Below, piece after piece: positions 36,753 to 45,491 of a DNA stretch of 64,000 bases (position 1 is the first letter of the stretch; every line of letters starts with the position of its first letter). The stretch covers positions 434,001-498,000 of the forward strand of contig NZ_JACCFM010000001.1 in the NCBI RefSeq assembly GCF_013410665.1. Direction: 5' to 3'. Below the pieces are notes generated by a model. It was not told the DNA's origin. It saw only the letters and a program-made list of their open reading frames with translations, and searched no databases. The translations under genes were made by a program, and so were the position numbers. This DNA is from Leifsonia psychrotolerans. Lineage in GTDB: Bacteria > Actinomycetota > Actinomycetes > Actinomycetales > Microbacteriaceae.

Positions 36753-38492
36753 CTACTCCACCAGTTTGCCCACCGTCGAGACCTCCGTGATCAGTGCTGC
36801 GATCTCATCGGGCACGGGAGGGATCGCTTCTCGCGTCACACCCGACGAGGGTGACCAGACGAGGTTCACCTGCAGTGACGGATCCATGTTCGGGTAATCG
36901 CTGCGGTTGTGGCATCCGCGGGTCTCGCGGCGTTCCACGGCGGCCTCGAGGGTGGCCCGGGCCGCCAGCGCCGAGGCCTTCAGGTCGAAGGCGTGCGCGA
37001 GGTCTTGGTATCCCGCGATGTCGGGGTGGATTCCCACCTGGCCCATGCGCTGCTCGATGTCGTCGAGTGCGGCCAGGCCGGCCGTCAAGCCCGCCTCGTC
37101 GCGCACCACACCGGCATGCTCGGTCATCAGGGTGCGGATGGCTCGCTGCAGCGCGCGTACATTCTCGGGGCCGTCGGCGACGAGCAGATCATCGATTTCG
37201 GCTCGAGCCTGGGCGAGTGCCGCGGCCGAGCGAGGTTGGGACTCCAACGAAGCGGAATAGGTCGCGGCGGCGCGCGCCACGATCCGGCCGAAGACCAGCA
37301 GCTCGATGAGCGAGTTACCACCCAGGCGGTTGGCACCGTGCAGTCCGCTGGATGCCTCGCCGATGGCGTAGAGCCCGTTCACATCCGTGCTGTGGTCCTC
37401 GGGGCGCACCCAGACGCCACCCATCGAGTAGTGCGCGGTCGGCGCGATCTCGATCGGCTCCTGGGTGATGTCGAGCATCTGCAGTTCCATCATCGTTTGG
37501 TAGACGCGGGGGAGGCGATTCATGATGACCTCGCGCGGCAGGTGCGACACGTCGAGCCAGACGCCGCCGTTTTCGGTGCCGCGGCCCTCCTTGATCTCGG
37601 TGTACGCCGCGAGCGCCACGCGGTCGCGGGTGGAGAGCTCCATACGCACCGGGTCGTAGCTCTTCATGAACCGTTCGCCGAGCGCGTTTCGCAGGATGCC
37701 GCCCTCACCCCGGGCGGCCTCAGAGATCAGGGTTCCGGCGACGTTTTCGGGTTCGATGATTCCGGACGGGTGGAATTGTACGAGCTCAGGGTCCCGCAGG
37801 CGGGCACCCGCATCCACGGCCAGGCGGAACGAATCCCCGGTGTTCTCGTCGCGCCGCGATGACGTGCGCCGCCAGATGCGGGTGTGTCCCCCCGCCGCCA
37901 GGATGACGGCATCCGCATGAATGAGAGTGCGCGTGCCGGTGTTGAGATCGAAGCCGTAGGCGCCGTACACCTGATTGTCGCGCACAAGAAGGCGCGTGAT
38001 GTAGACCTCGTCGAGAATAGGAACGTTCAGCTGTGCGGCCCGATTTACGAGTGTGCGCTGGATCTCCAGGCCGGTGTAGTCGCCGGCGAATGCGGTGCGG
38101 CGAAAGGTATGGGCGCCGAAGAACCGCTGCGAGATGCGCCCGTCCTCTTCTCGCGCGAACGCCATGCCGTACCGTTCCAGATCGCGGATGCCCTGCTCGG
38201 CACCGCGCGCGACGATCTCAACGGTGCGCGGGTTCGCGAGATTGTAGCTTTCGGTGATGGTGTCGGCCGCGTGCTGCTGCCAGGAGTCTTCTGCATCCAT
38301 CGTGCCAAGCGCGGCATTGATGCCGCCGGCGGCGAGCGAGGTGTGCGCATCGTTGCGTGGGCGTTTGCCGACGGCCAGAACGTCGACGCCCATTTCGGCC
38401 AGTTCGATCGCCGCTCGCAGGCCAGATCCGCCGGTTCCAATGACGAGTACAGTCGTGGAAATCTGCTTTTCGTTTCGTGGTGCAGTAGTCAT
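36753..38492 (-). CDS. Fumarate reductase / L-aspartate oxidase-type flavoprotein
   Basis: A 579-aa FAD protein of the succinate dehydrogenase/fumarate reductase/aspartate oxidase family. Seen: VLVIGTGGSGLRAAIEL, the SLAAGGINAALG segment around the flavin-attachment region, the substrate-site HYSMGGVWV, and RLGGNSLIELLVFG. The C-terminal helical domain is complete. No iron-sulfur or membrane anchor subunit is nearby, so it acts alone, like NadB, or with a distant partner; nadA and nadC are also absent. The start at 38492 has TAGCGT seven bases upstream. It is divergent from a LysR regulator that probably controls it. Confidence 0.85.
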   Translation of the reverse strand: MTTAPRNEKQISTTVLVIGTGGSGLRAAIELAEMGVDVLAVGKRPRNDAHTSLAAGGINAALGTMDAEDSWQQHAADTITESYNLANPRTVEIVARGAEQGIRDLERYGMAFAREEDGRISQRFFGAHTFRRTAFAGDYTGLEIQRTLVNRAAQLNVPILDEVYITRLLVRDNQVYGAYGFDLNTGTRTLIHADAVILAAGGHTRIWRRTSSRRDENTGDSFRLAVDAGARLRDPELVQFHPSGIIEPENVAGTLISEAARGEGGILRNALGERFMKSYDPVRMELSTRDRVALAAYTEIKEGRGTENGGVWLDVSHLPREVIMNRLPRVYQTMMELQMLDITQEPIEIAPTAHYSMGGVWVRPEDHSTDVNGLYAIGEASSGLHGANRLGGNSLIELLVFGRIVARAAATYSASLESQPRSAAALAQARAEIDDLLVADGPENVRALQRAIRTLMTEHAGVVRDEAGLTAGLAALDDIEQRMGQVGIHPDIAGYQDLAHAFDLKASALAARATLEAAVERRETRGCHNRSDYPNMDPSLQVNLVWSPSSGVTREAIPPVPDEIAALITEVSTVGKLVE

Positions 38493-38546
38493 GACGTCAA
38501 CGCTAAGAATCGCCTGTCGATTAGTCCAATGAATGATATGAGTAGA

Positions 38547-38569
38547 TTCAATACGTTTAGGCTATTGAA
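38547..38569. promoter_or_regulatory. LysR-type binding site overlapping the lysR start
   Basis: TTCAATA (38547-38553) and TATTGAA (38563-38569) are perfect 7-bp inverted arms 9 bases apart, directly touching the LysR ATG. TAGGCT (38558-38563) within it sits six bases before the ATG like a -10 of a leaderless transcript, so binding would repress the regulator gene and could control the divergent flavoprotein. Confidence 0.6.
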
Positions 38570-39583
38570 ATGAATCTTGAACAGCTGCAGGGTTTCGTTG
38601 AAGTTGCCCGCACCGGCCATTTCACCCGTGCCGCCACGCAGCTGCACCTGGCACAACCCTCACTCAGCCGTCAGATTGCCACACTGGAATCCGACCTCGG
38701 CGCGCAGCTCTTTCACAGGGTTCGAGGCAACATCACGCTGACGGCTGCCGGCGAATCGCTCCTTCCGCTGGCCACGAGAATGCTGGCGGATGCCGAGACT
38801 GTGCGTCATGAGATGCAGGAGTTGGCCGGCCTGAAAAGGGGGCGGGTGCGCCTCGGTGCCACCCCCACGCTGTGCATCAGCCTGGTCGCCGAGGTATTGG
38901 CCTCGTTCCATGCGGCCTACCCCGGTATTGATCTGCACCTGACCGAGGGCGGCTCCCGGGGTCTCCTCGATGACCTGGCCGGGGGAGAGCTTGACCTGGC
39001 CCTGATTACCGCGTCGGAGGAGGGCGTCAGTTCGTCTGCGAGTCTGCAACGGATTCCACTCGTGACTGAAGAGCTCGTCGTGATCTCGGCGGCCCAGAGC
39101 CCCCTGTTCGGAACCCGGACGTCGCTCACGCTCGCACAGCTGGCCGCACTGCCACAGATCACCTTCCACGAGAGCTACGACCTGCGCGCCGCAACGATGC
39201 AGGCCTTCCGCGACGCGTCGTTGTCGCCGCGGATTGTGCTCGAGGGCGCCGAGATGGATGCGGTTCTGCGCTGCGTCGAACGCGGTCTGGGAGTTGCCGT
39301 CGTTCCAGCCATGGTGCTGACGGATCGGCCGGGCGTGCGTTCCGTCAGGCTCAACTCGCCGCGCCTGACGCGCTCGGTCAGCCTCGCCCATCGTCGCGAT
39401 GTGACCCTGACCCGGGCCGCCCAGGCGATGCACGACATGATCATCGACACAGCCGACATCCTTTCGTCGGCCACCACCACGATGGACGGCTTGATTGTGC
39501 GGGCGACGGAGCGGCACGTTGTTTCAGGCATCGTCGCCGGCACAGAATGGAATCCACCAGGGAGGACGCGATGGGTCGATTAA
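38570..39583 (+). CDS. LysR family transcriptional regulator
   Basis: A 337-aa regulator: helix-turn-helix at 1-60 (GHFTRAATQLHLAQPSLSRQ) and a two-lobed effector domain (RVRLGATPTLCISLVAEVLA onwards). The last about 35 residues extend beyond the usual LysR length. It is divergent from the flavoprotein gene and, by the usual logic, activates it in response to a metabolite. ATG 38570 directly follows the inverted repeat; no ribosome binding site is seen. Confidence 0.93.
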   Translation: MNLEQLQGFVEVARTGHFTRAATQLHLAQPSLSRQIATLESDLGAQLFHRVRGNITLTAAGESLLPLATRMLADAETVRHEMQELAGLKRGRVRLGATPTLCISLVAEVLASFHAAYPGIDLHLTEGGSRGLLDDLAGGELDLALITASEEGVSSSASLQRIPLVTEELVVISAAQSPLFGTRTSLTLAQLAALPQITFHESYDLRAATMQAFRDASLSPRIVLEGAEMDAVLRCVERGLGVAVVPAMVLTDRPGVRSVRLNSPRLTRSVSLAHRRDVTLTRAAQAMHDMIIDTADILSSATTTMDGLIVRATERHVVSGIVAGTEWNPPGRTRWVD

Positions 39584-39637
39584 GGCGAAGTGATACCTCG
39601 GGTGCGGGTCATGCACGGGTGCGTTCGGGTCGGGGCT

Positions 39638-39928
39638 TCAGCTACCGTGACCACGCTCCAGTGGGCTCACGCATCCGTCAACGGCACCGGTGTTGCCTTG
39701 GAATGTCCGGCGAAGTCGGGCCAATGGTGGCAGAGCGCGCTCGATGATGCAGATCTTTCTCGCTTTGTTCGGACGCGTCTGAAACGCGGACCGGACGCCC
39801 GGTTGCAGGAGTGGCGCGATGTCGACTGCTGGCGCACTCTCACGGCCGCCGAGATCAACGATTTTGTGCGCAAACGCACCGGAGGAGACTTCACGGCGAA
39901 GGACTTCCGCACGCTGCACGGCACGACG
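39638..39928 (+). pseudogene. Fragment of a bacterial DNA topoisomerase IB
   Basis: The frame reads LECPAKSGQWWQSALDDADL, then LTAAEINDFVRKRTGGDFTA and KDFRTLHGTTA, matching the middle of poxvirus-like topoisomerase IB. The N-terminal domain, and after HGTTA the region with the catalytic Tyr (normally in an ASYVDPRV-like motif), are gone. It is a remnant without activity. The rest of 39584-40018 holds nothing recognisable. Confidence 0.75.
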
Positions 39929-40018
39929 GCAGTAGACGCGCCTCTCCTGAATCGGCGTTGGTTGCCCTGCTCGAGGCCGAGCCGGCGGGGTGAATTCGCA
40001 CGAGCCGCCGGTTCAGCG

Positions 40019-40228
40019 TCACTTCATGGAGCGCGAAACAGCCAGATCGATGACAAATGTGATGATCGCAACCGTCACGACGAAGGCGATTCCACCGACG
40101 ACGATGGTGGCCGTTGTAAAGCCGCCGATCGAGACCGTGATGGCCATCCAGATGAACCCCGCGATGAAGCCCGCAAGCAGCGCGCTGATGGTGCGGGGCC
40201 GAATCGATCGTTGCGATGACGTGGACAT
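40019..40228 (-). CDS. Small two-helix membrane protein
   Basis: A 69-aa protein with two membrane helices (ISALLAGFIAGFIWMAITVS and IVVGGIAFVVTVAIITFVI) and short polar ends. The family is not recognised. The ATG at 40228 is preceded by TATGTT with six bases between, again the leaderless pattern, which supports a real gene. No partner gene is evident; it stands between the topoisomerase fragment and the rhamnosidase promoter region. Confidence 0.6.
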   Translation of the reverse strand: MSTSSQRSIRPRTISALLAGFIAGFIWMAITVSIGGFTTATIVVGGIAFVVTVAIITFVIDLAVSRSMK

Positions 40229-40356
40229 GCTGACAACATAGCGCGCCCGCGGTTCGACGTGTGCGGGGTCACACCGGCTTGACCGCTCGGGGTGAGTCTG
40301 CCCGAACGTGCCGTTGCGCGTGTTCGATCTGTGCTGCTAAGTTCTTCGCAACGCCT

Positions 40357-40374
40357 AATTGTAACGATTCAATT
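40357..40374. promoter_or_regulatory. LacI-type operator candidate upstream of the rhamnosidase
   Basis: AATTGTAACGATTCAATT has perfect 5-bp outer arms and a central CG, the hallmark of LacI-family operators. It lies 53 bp before the GH78 start. No LacI gene is in the window. Confidence 0.5.
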
Positions 40375-40426
40375 CGGCACCCCATTGAGGATGCCGGCGT
40401 GTTCGCGCCAGCAGGAAGGCGCAAAA

Positions 40427-43400
40427 ATGCGCATAAACCAGGTGAAGTACGCGGCGCTTGTTACGGGCGCACTCACAGTTCTCGCGGGAGTCCCCGCACT
40501 CAGCGCTGTCGCAGCACCACACGACCCTTCTCCGCTCCGCGTCGGCGCACTGACCGTTGAGCATCAGACGAATCCGCTCGGGATCGATGAGGTGACCCCG
40601 CACTTGGGGTGGGAAGTCTCGTCTGACAACCACGGGATGGCGCAGTCGGCCTATGAGATCGAAGTCTTCTCAGCTGACGCGCAGTCACCAGATATCTGGG
40701 ACAGCGGTCGGGTCGAGTCCTCGACCAGCTTCGAAATTCCTCTTCCGGGCGAGAAACTTGACTCACGCAGCGCGTATGACTGGCGGGTGCGAGTGTGGGA
40801 TCAGGCCGGCAGTGTCTCGGCCTGGAGCGAGACTGCGACCTTCGAGACCGCGTTTCTCGACGACGATGATTTCGCTGGAGAGTGGATCGGTTCGCCCCGG
40901 CGAAGCCCCACAACGACGCTGGATGGCGCCGGATGGATCTGGGGCGACAACAGTGGCGCGAATGGAAGCGCTGTGGGCGAAGATCGCTTCTTCCGCACGG
41001 ACTTCGACCTTCCTGCTGGCGTCACGATCGTCTCCGCGCAGATGCAGATGTCGGCCGACGATTATTTCTCGTTCTCCGTGAACGGAACAGAGGCACTGAG
41101 CTCTCCAAACTCCGGGGAGGCCTGGCGAACCTCGAGAATCGCAGATCTGTCACAGGAGCTGCATCCGGGAAACAACGTGCTCGCCGCACGGGTGACCAAT
41201 GCCGGAGCCGGCTTTGCCGGACTGGTGGGAAAGCTGATCATCACACTGTCCAACGCGGACACCGTCGAGATCACAACGGATGGAACGTGGCGATCGACGG
41301 CCACACTCACACCGGGCTGGACGGCGCCGAGTTTCGATGATTCCAGCTGGAGCGCCGCGGTCGTCGGAGCCCCGTACGGAGGTTGGCCGTGGGGTAGGAA
41401 CGTCAACGCGTCGACACCACCGGAAGCACTCCTGCGCACCAGCTTTTCGATTGGAAAGGAGATCGCTAAGGCGCGCACCTATGTCACCGGTCTCGGCTAT
41501 TACAAGCTCTACCTGAACGGTGAGCGCGTCGGTGACCACGAGCTTGACCCGGGCTTCACCGTCTATGACAAGACGATTCTGTATACAAGCTATGACGTGA
41601 CCGAGGCGCTGCAAAACGGCGAGAACGTCATGGGGGTCAGCCTCGGACGCGGGTATTTCGGTCAGACCTTCCCCGACGAGTGGACGAGTTCATCCTGGCA
41701 TGACGACACCAAGCTCAAGCTTGAGCTCGACATCACCTACACGGACGGCACGACGCACAGGGTGGTCAGTGACCGAAGCTGGAACGCCGAAGACGGCCCG
41801 ACAACGAGCGAGTCCGTGTGGACGGGTGAGAACTACGACGCGCGACTTGAACACGCCGGCTGGAACGCTCCTGGATTCGATGACTCGTCCTGGCGTCCGG
41901 CGGTTTCGGTTGTGGCGCCCGGCGGGCGGCTCCGGTCGCAGGCATTCCCCGCCATCACCGAAACCGATACTCTTTCGCACGTCGCGGTGACCACACCCGC
42001 CGCTGGCGTTGCGGTCTACGACTTCGGCGAGCCCACCGCCGGGTGGTCAAACGTCGCCTTCGAGGGCCCCGCAGGCGCCCTCGTGCAGATGACCTATGGT
42101 GAGAAACTGAATGCAGACGGCACCGTGTTCAACAACGGCGGATTTTTCAACATTCAGTCCTATAACTACACGCTCAAGGGTGGTGGCGCCGAGTCGTATC
42201 AGCCGAGTTACAGCTACGCCGGTTTTCGATACGTGCAGGTGAAAGCGCCGACCGGTGTCGCGGTGACGGATGTCACGGGCAAGCGGGTGCATAGTGCCGT
42301 TGAGCGAACAGGTGGGTTCTCGAGCTCGAATGATCTCTTGAACCGGTATCACCGGGCACAGGCGAACACTCTGCTGAATAACCTGCACTCGATTCCGACT
42401 GATACTCCGATGTATGAAAAGCGCGCGTACACTGCGGACGCCTTTCTCTCGGCCGATTCTGCCATCGCCACATTCAACATGCAGAACTTCTATGAGAGTT
42501 GGATCCGTTCACACCGGGACGACCAGAACGCCGACGGGACCCTCGGCAATACCGTGCCGGCGACCGTCGGAGGCAAGCAGGTCAACGACCCCCTCTGGAC
42601 CTCCAGCTATGTACTGATGAGTTGGAACCTGTACTGGTATTACGGGAACACGCGTGTGCTTTCTGACAACTACGACGGCATGAAGAAGTGGATGAATCAC
42701 TACGAGCAGGAACTCGCGCAGACCGGAAATGTGTACACCGGGTTCAGCTACGGGGACTGGCTCGACCCGACCCCCGGCCCGGCCGCCGGAACCCGGCTAC
42801 CAGCGACGGCCTACCTCTATAAGACCGCCACCCTGATGGCGCAGATCGCCACCGAGCTCGGCCACGACGCGGATGCGACGCACTTCCAAGAATTCGCTGA
42901 CCGGATCGGCGACGCCTTCAACTCGACCTTCTACGATCCTGCCGTCGGGGCGTACTTCGATAATGTTGCTGCCGGATACCGGCAGACGTCCAACATCCTG
43001 CCGCTGAGCTTGGGGATCGTGCCGGATGACCAGCGCGGCAGGGTCCTGGCGAACCTCGTCACAGACGTGAGAGATCGTGGTAATCACCTCAGCACCGGCG
43101 CGATCGGCACGAAGGACCTGCTGCCGACGCTCACGGAGAACGGCTACGCCGATCTCGCGTATAGCGTCGCGACGAACCCCACCTACCCGGGTTGGGGCTA
43201 CTGGTTCGAGGAGCTCGGTGCGACCACGATGTGGGAGGAATGGGGTGCGCAGTCACGTTCACTCGACCACGCGTTCCTGGGCACTGTCGATGACTGGCTT
43301 TATCAGCAGGTCGCAGGGATCACGGCGACCGCGCCGGGATACAGGGAAATCCGGTTCCAGCCCGCCCTCGCCAGCCAGCTCACTACGGCCGCGGCAAACG

Positions 43401-43885
43401 TTCACTCGCCCTGGGGTGAGGTCTCGTCCGAATGGGTGCGCGCGGGTGAGTTGTTCACCCTGACCGTGACCGTGCCGGTCGGAGCAACCGCTGAAGTCAA
43501 CGTCCCGGTGAACGCGGGCGACGCGGTGAGTTCGACTCCGGCGGCGACGGCACGCGGCGTGAGTGACGGGTTCTCACGGTTCGCCGTGGGTTCTGGCACG
43601 TATACCTTTGTCGCGGGACCGGCGGCGGAGATTCCTGAGGAGCCGGGATCGGGCGGCGACGGGAACGGGAACGGCAACGGGAACGGGAACGGGAACGGGA
43701 ACGGGAACGGGAACGGGACCGGGAACGGGACCGGGACCGGGACCGGCAGTGCAGAGCCCGACGAAAGCAGCCTGGCCAATACCGGCGCACACGTGTCGAC
43801 TGTGCTTCTGGGCGGAGTACTCCTGATCATGGCGGTGGGCATGACGCTGGTCCGTCGTCGCCGACGCGTTCGGATGCCGCGCTGA
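40427..43885 (+). CDS. Cell-wall-anchored GH78 alpha-L-rhamnosidase
   Basis: A 1152-aa secreted enzyme that releases L-rhamnose from glycosides or polysaccharides. A signal peptide (MRINQVKYAALVTGALTVLA...SAVAA) precedes beta-sandwich domains with YEIEVFSADAQSPDIWDSGR and FSIGKEIAKARTYVTGLGYY. The (alpha/alpha)6 catalytic barrel carries DTPMYEKRAYTADAF near 660 and GWGYWFEELGATTMWEEWG, in which acidic residues form the GH78 active site. Residues 1077-1110 are a Gly-Asn then Gly-Thr linker. The end is a sortase signal: LANTG (1116-1120), a hydrophobic helix and RRRRRVRMPR. ATG 40427 has GGAAGG in place. Confidence 0.92.
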   Translation: MRINQVKYAALVTGALTVLAGVPALSAVAAPHDPSPLRVGALTVEHQTNPLGIDEVTPHLGWEVSSDNHGMAQSAYEIEVFSADAQSPDIWDSGRVESSTSFEIPLPGEKLDSRSAYDWRVRVWDQAGSVSAWSETATFETAFLDDDDFAGEWIGSPRRSPTTTLDGAGWIWGDNSGANGSAVGEDRFFRTDFDLPAGVTIVSAQMQMSADDYFSFSVNGTEALSSPNSGEAWRTSRIADLSQELHPGNNVLAARVTNAGAGFAGLVGKLIITLSNADTVEITTDGTWRSTATLTPGWTAPSFDDSSWSAAVVGAPYGGWPWGRNVNASTPPEALLRTSFSIGKEIAKARTYVTGLGYYKLYLNGERVGDHELDPGFTVYDKTILYTSYDVTEALQNGENVMGVSLGRGYFGQTFPDEWTSSSWHDDTKLKLELDITYTDGTTHRVVSDRSWNAEDGPTTSESVWTGENYDARLEHAGWNAPGFDDSSWRPAVSVVAPGGRLRSQAFPAITETDTLSHVAVTTPAAGVAVYDFGEPTAGWSNVAFEGPAGALVQMTYGEKLNADGTVFNNGGFFNIQSYNYTLKGGGAESYQPSYSYAGFRYVQVKAPTGVAVTDVTGKRVHSAVERTGGFSSSNDLLNRYHRAQANTLLNNLHSIPTDTPMYEKRAYTADAFLSADSAIATFNMQNFYESWIRSHRDDQNADGTLGNTVPATVGGKQVNDPLWTSSYVLMSWNLYWYYGNTRVLSDNYDGMKKWMNHYEQELAQTGNVYTGFSYGDWLDPTPGPAAGTRLPATAYLYKTATLMAQIATELGHDADATHFQEFADRIGDAFNSTFYDPAVGAYFDNVAAGYRQTSNILPLSLGIVPDDQRGRVLANLVTDVRDRGNHLSTGAIGTKDLLPTLTENGYADLAYSVATNPTYPGWGYWFEELGATTMWEEWGAQSRSLDHAFLGTVDDWLYQQVAGITATAPGYREIRFQPALASQLTTAAANVHSPWGEVSSEWVRAGELFTLTVTVPVGATAEVNVPVNAGDAVSSTPAATARGVSDGFSRFAVGSGTYTFVAGPAAEIPEEPGSGGDGNGNGNGNGNGNGNGNGNGTGNGTGTGTGSAEPDESSLANTGAHVSTVLLGGVLLIMAVGMTLVRRRRRVRMPR

Positions 43886-43902
43886 GACATGAGTTGAATC
43901 GT

Positions 43903-43937
43903 CGCACGCTTCCGATGCACCAGGTCGGAAGCGTGCG
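43903..43937 (+). terminator. Perfect 13-bp hairpin after the rhamnosidase gene
   Basis: CGCACGCTTCCGA (43903-43915) pairs perfectly with TCGGAAGCGTGCG (43925-43937) over a 9-base loop, 18 bp after the stop. It is a strong intrinsic terminator stem, without a T-tract. Confidence 0.8.
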
Positions 43938-43951
43938 GCGCGCGCCGGGGG

Positions 43952-44210
43952 CTACAGATTGATCATCTGCCCTGGGCGTTGCCGTTGGCGCTGAACGGCA
44001 ACTTCGACACGCACACATCGTGCCCACCGTCGTGGAAGTGAGGATGTCGATGCCCAGTTTCTTGTACTGGCGCGTGATCTCCTTCGATACCTCGGTTTCT
44101 TTGTTCGTAAGCGCACGATCCCAAAGCTCAATGATTGTGACATCGAGCCCGTAGTTCTTCAGGACGTACGCGAACTCCATGCCGATCGCCCCGGCCCCGA
44201 CAGTGGATGC
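43952..44210 (-). pseudogene. Fragment of dihydrolipoyl dehydrogenase (lpd)
   Basis: The frame reads STVGAGAIGMEFAYVLKNYG and continues LDVTIIELWDRALTNKETEV, the NAD-binding domain of dihydrolipoyl dehydrogenase. After TSTTVGTM a frameshift leads into VRVEVAVQ, which continues the homology briefly before a stop. An in-frame TGA precedes it. The FAD domain and the dimer domain are absent. From here to 44327 nothing else is seen except a possible -10 element. Confidence 0.7.
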
Positions 44211-44327
44211 TCATTCGGTGTTCGCTTTCGACCCTTCAGAGAATCACGGTTTCCCTAGCCTGGTTAGCAAATAGATGATGATGAAGATAGTCGAATTGAA
44301 TATAGCCAACTGAGCTAAAATGCTGCC

Positions 44328-44915
44328 ATGGCAGCTATCGATGAAAACCACGAGTCGGTTTCCTCGAGCATCTACGACGTCGATTCCAGCGATCCCACGG
44401 GTCAGCTGGTCGATCGTTCCGCCATGGATCCCACTCAGGTGCGCCAGATCAGCGAGCTGATGGCTGCGCTCGGCAGATTGCGTGAGGCTGAGCAGCAACT
44501 CTCCGAGGCTTCGCTGAAGTACATGAAGCTCAACCAAACCGATATGCGTGCGCTTCACTACCTCATCGTTTCTGGCAATCGGGGAGTGATCGCTACGCCG
44601 GGCGCCATCGCCACGCATTTGAAAATCTCGACCGCATCGACCACCAAACTGCTCGACAGGCTTGAGCGAGCCGGGCACATCATCCGTCACCCCCATCCCA
44701 CCGATCGGCGCGCGTTAGCGATCTCGATTACGCCTGAAACGCATACGGCGGCCATGAACACCGTCGGGCGACAGCAGTCGAAACGATTTCTCGCAGCCGC
44801 GAACCTCACGTCGTCCGAGTTGGAGACCGTGATTCGTTTTCTTGACGACATGACCGGGCAGCTCTCACTGGCCGATGCAGAGTGGGCCCAGGCCGGGACG
44901 GCCGGAAGCGCCTGA
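44328..44915 (+). CDS. MarR family transcriptional regulator
   Basis: A 195-aa winged-helix regulator. A polar N-terminal extension of about 45 residues precedes the MarR core: LNQTDMRALHYLIVSGNRG, the recognition part LKISTASTTKLLDRLERAGH and the wing HPHPTDRRALAISITPE. TAAAAT lies six bases before ATG 44328 without a ribosome binding site, suggesting a leaderless transcript. The target is unknown; the next gene begins about 100 bp on with its own ribosome binding site. Confidence 0.9.
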   Translation: MAAIDENHESVSSSIYDVDSSDPTGQLVDRSAMDPTQVRQISELMAALGRLREAEQQLSEASLKYMKLNQTDMRALHYLIVSGNRGVIATPGAIATHLKISTASTTKLLDRLERAGHIIRHPHPTDRRALAISITPETHTAAMNTVGRQQSKRFLAAANLTSSELETVIRFLDDMTGQLSLADAEWAQAGTAGSA

Positions 44916-45017
44916 TCTGAGCGCCGATTCACCTGATGTTGATCCTTGCGCGCGTTGTGGCCTCGCGTTAAGTTCGGGGCAACGCCACCGTTGGGGTGGT
45001 GAGTCAAAGGAGTTCGC

Positions 45018-45449
45018 ATGCCACTCGGACCGGTTGAAATTCTCGTCATTGGCTTTCCTGAGAACAACTTCACGGGGGCGATCGTGCCCGAGTTGGAGCG
45101 GCTGGTAAAAGACGAGACGATCACGATCATCGACGGGCTCTTCGTTCAGAAGGAAGCGGACGGCAGCACAAAATTCGTCGAGTTCGAGGAACTCGGCGCT
45201 GGGAGCGCCGTGTCGTCTTTTCAGAGCATCATCAACCGGGTCGAAGGATTGATCTCCGACGAAGATGTCGCCGAATTGACCGACGGACTCACGCCGAACA
45301 GTTCAGCGGCGATCTTGGTGTTTGAGCACACCTGGGCCACGGCGTTACGCGACGCGGTCCTGGCGGCCGGCGGAGAGATGCTCGACAACGTTCGAGTTCC
45401 CCCAGAGGTGGTCGAGGAGATCCTCGCCACCGTTCCCGAGATCGACTGA
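45018..45449 (+). CDS. DUF6325/DUF1269-like protein
   Basis: A 143-aa soluble acidic protein. The start MPLGPVEILVIGFPENNFTG and the segment ELERLVKDETITIIDGLFVQ resemble a widespread actinobacterial family often annotated DUF1269 or DUF6325, found beside SHOCT or membrane proteins in stress-related loci. The end (ALRDAVLAAGGEMLDNVRVP) is also typical. An AAAGGAG ribosome binding site stands before ATG 45018. The function is not known. It probably shares a transcript with the membrane protein gene that follows. Confidence 0.75.
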   Translation: MPLGPVEILVIGFPENNFTGAIVPELERLVKDETITIIDGLFVQKEADGSTKFVEFEELGAGSAVSSFQSIINRVEGLISDEDVAELTDGLTPNSSAAILVFEHTWATALRDAVLAAGGEMLDNVRVPPEVVEEILATVPEID

Positions 45450-45491
45450 CGACAGGACATATGATGCAGCCCACGTGACTGGCCCTGGACG

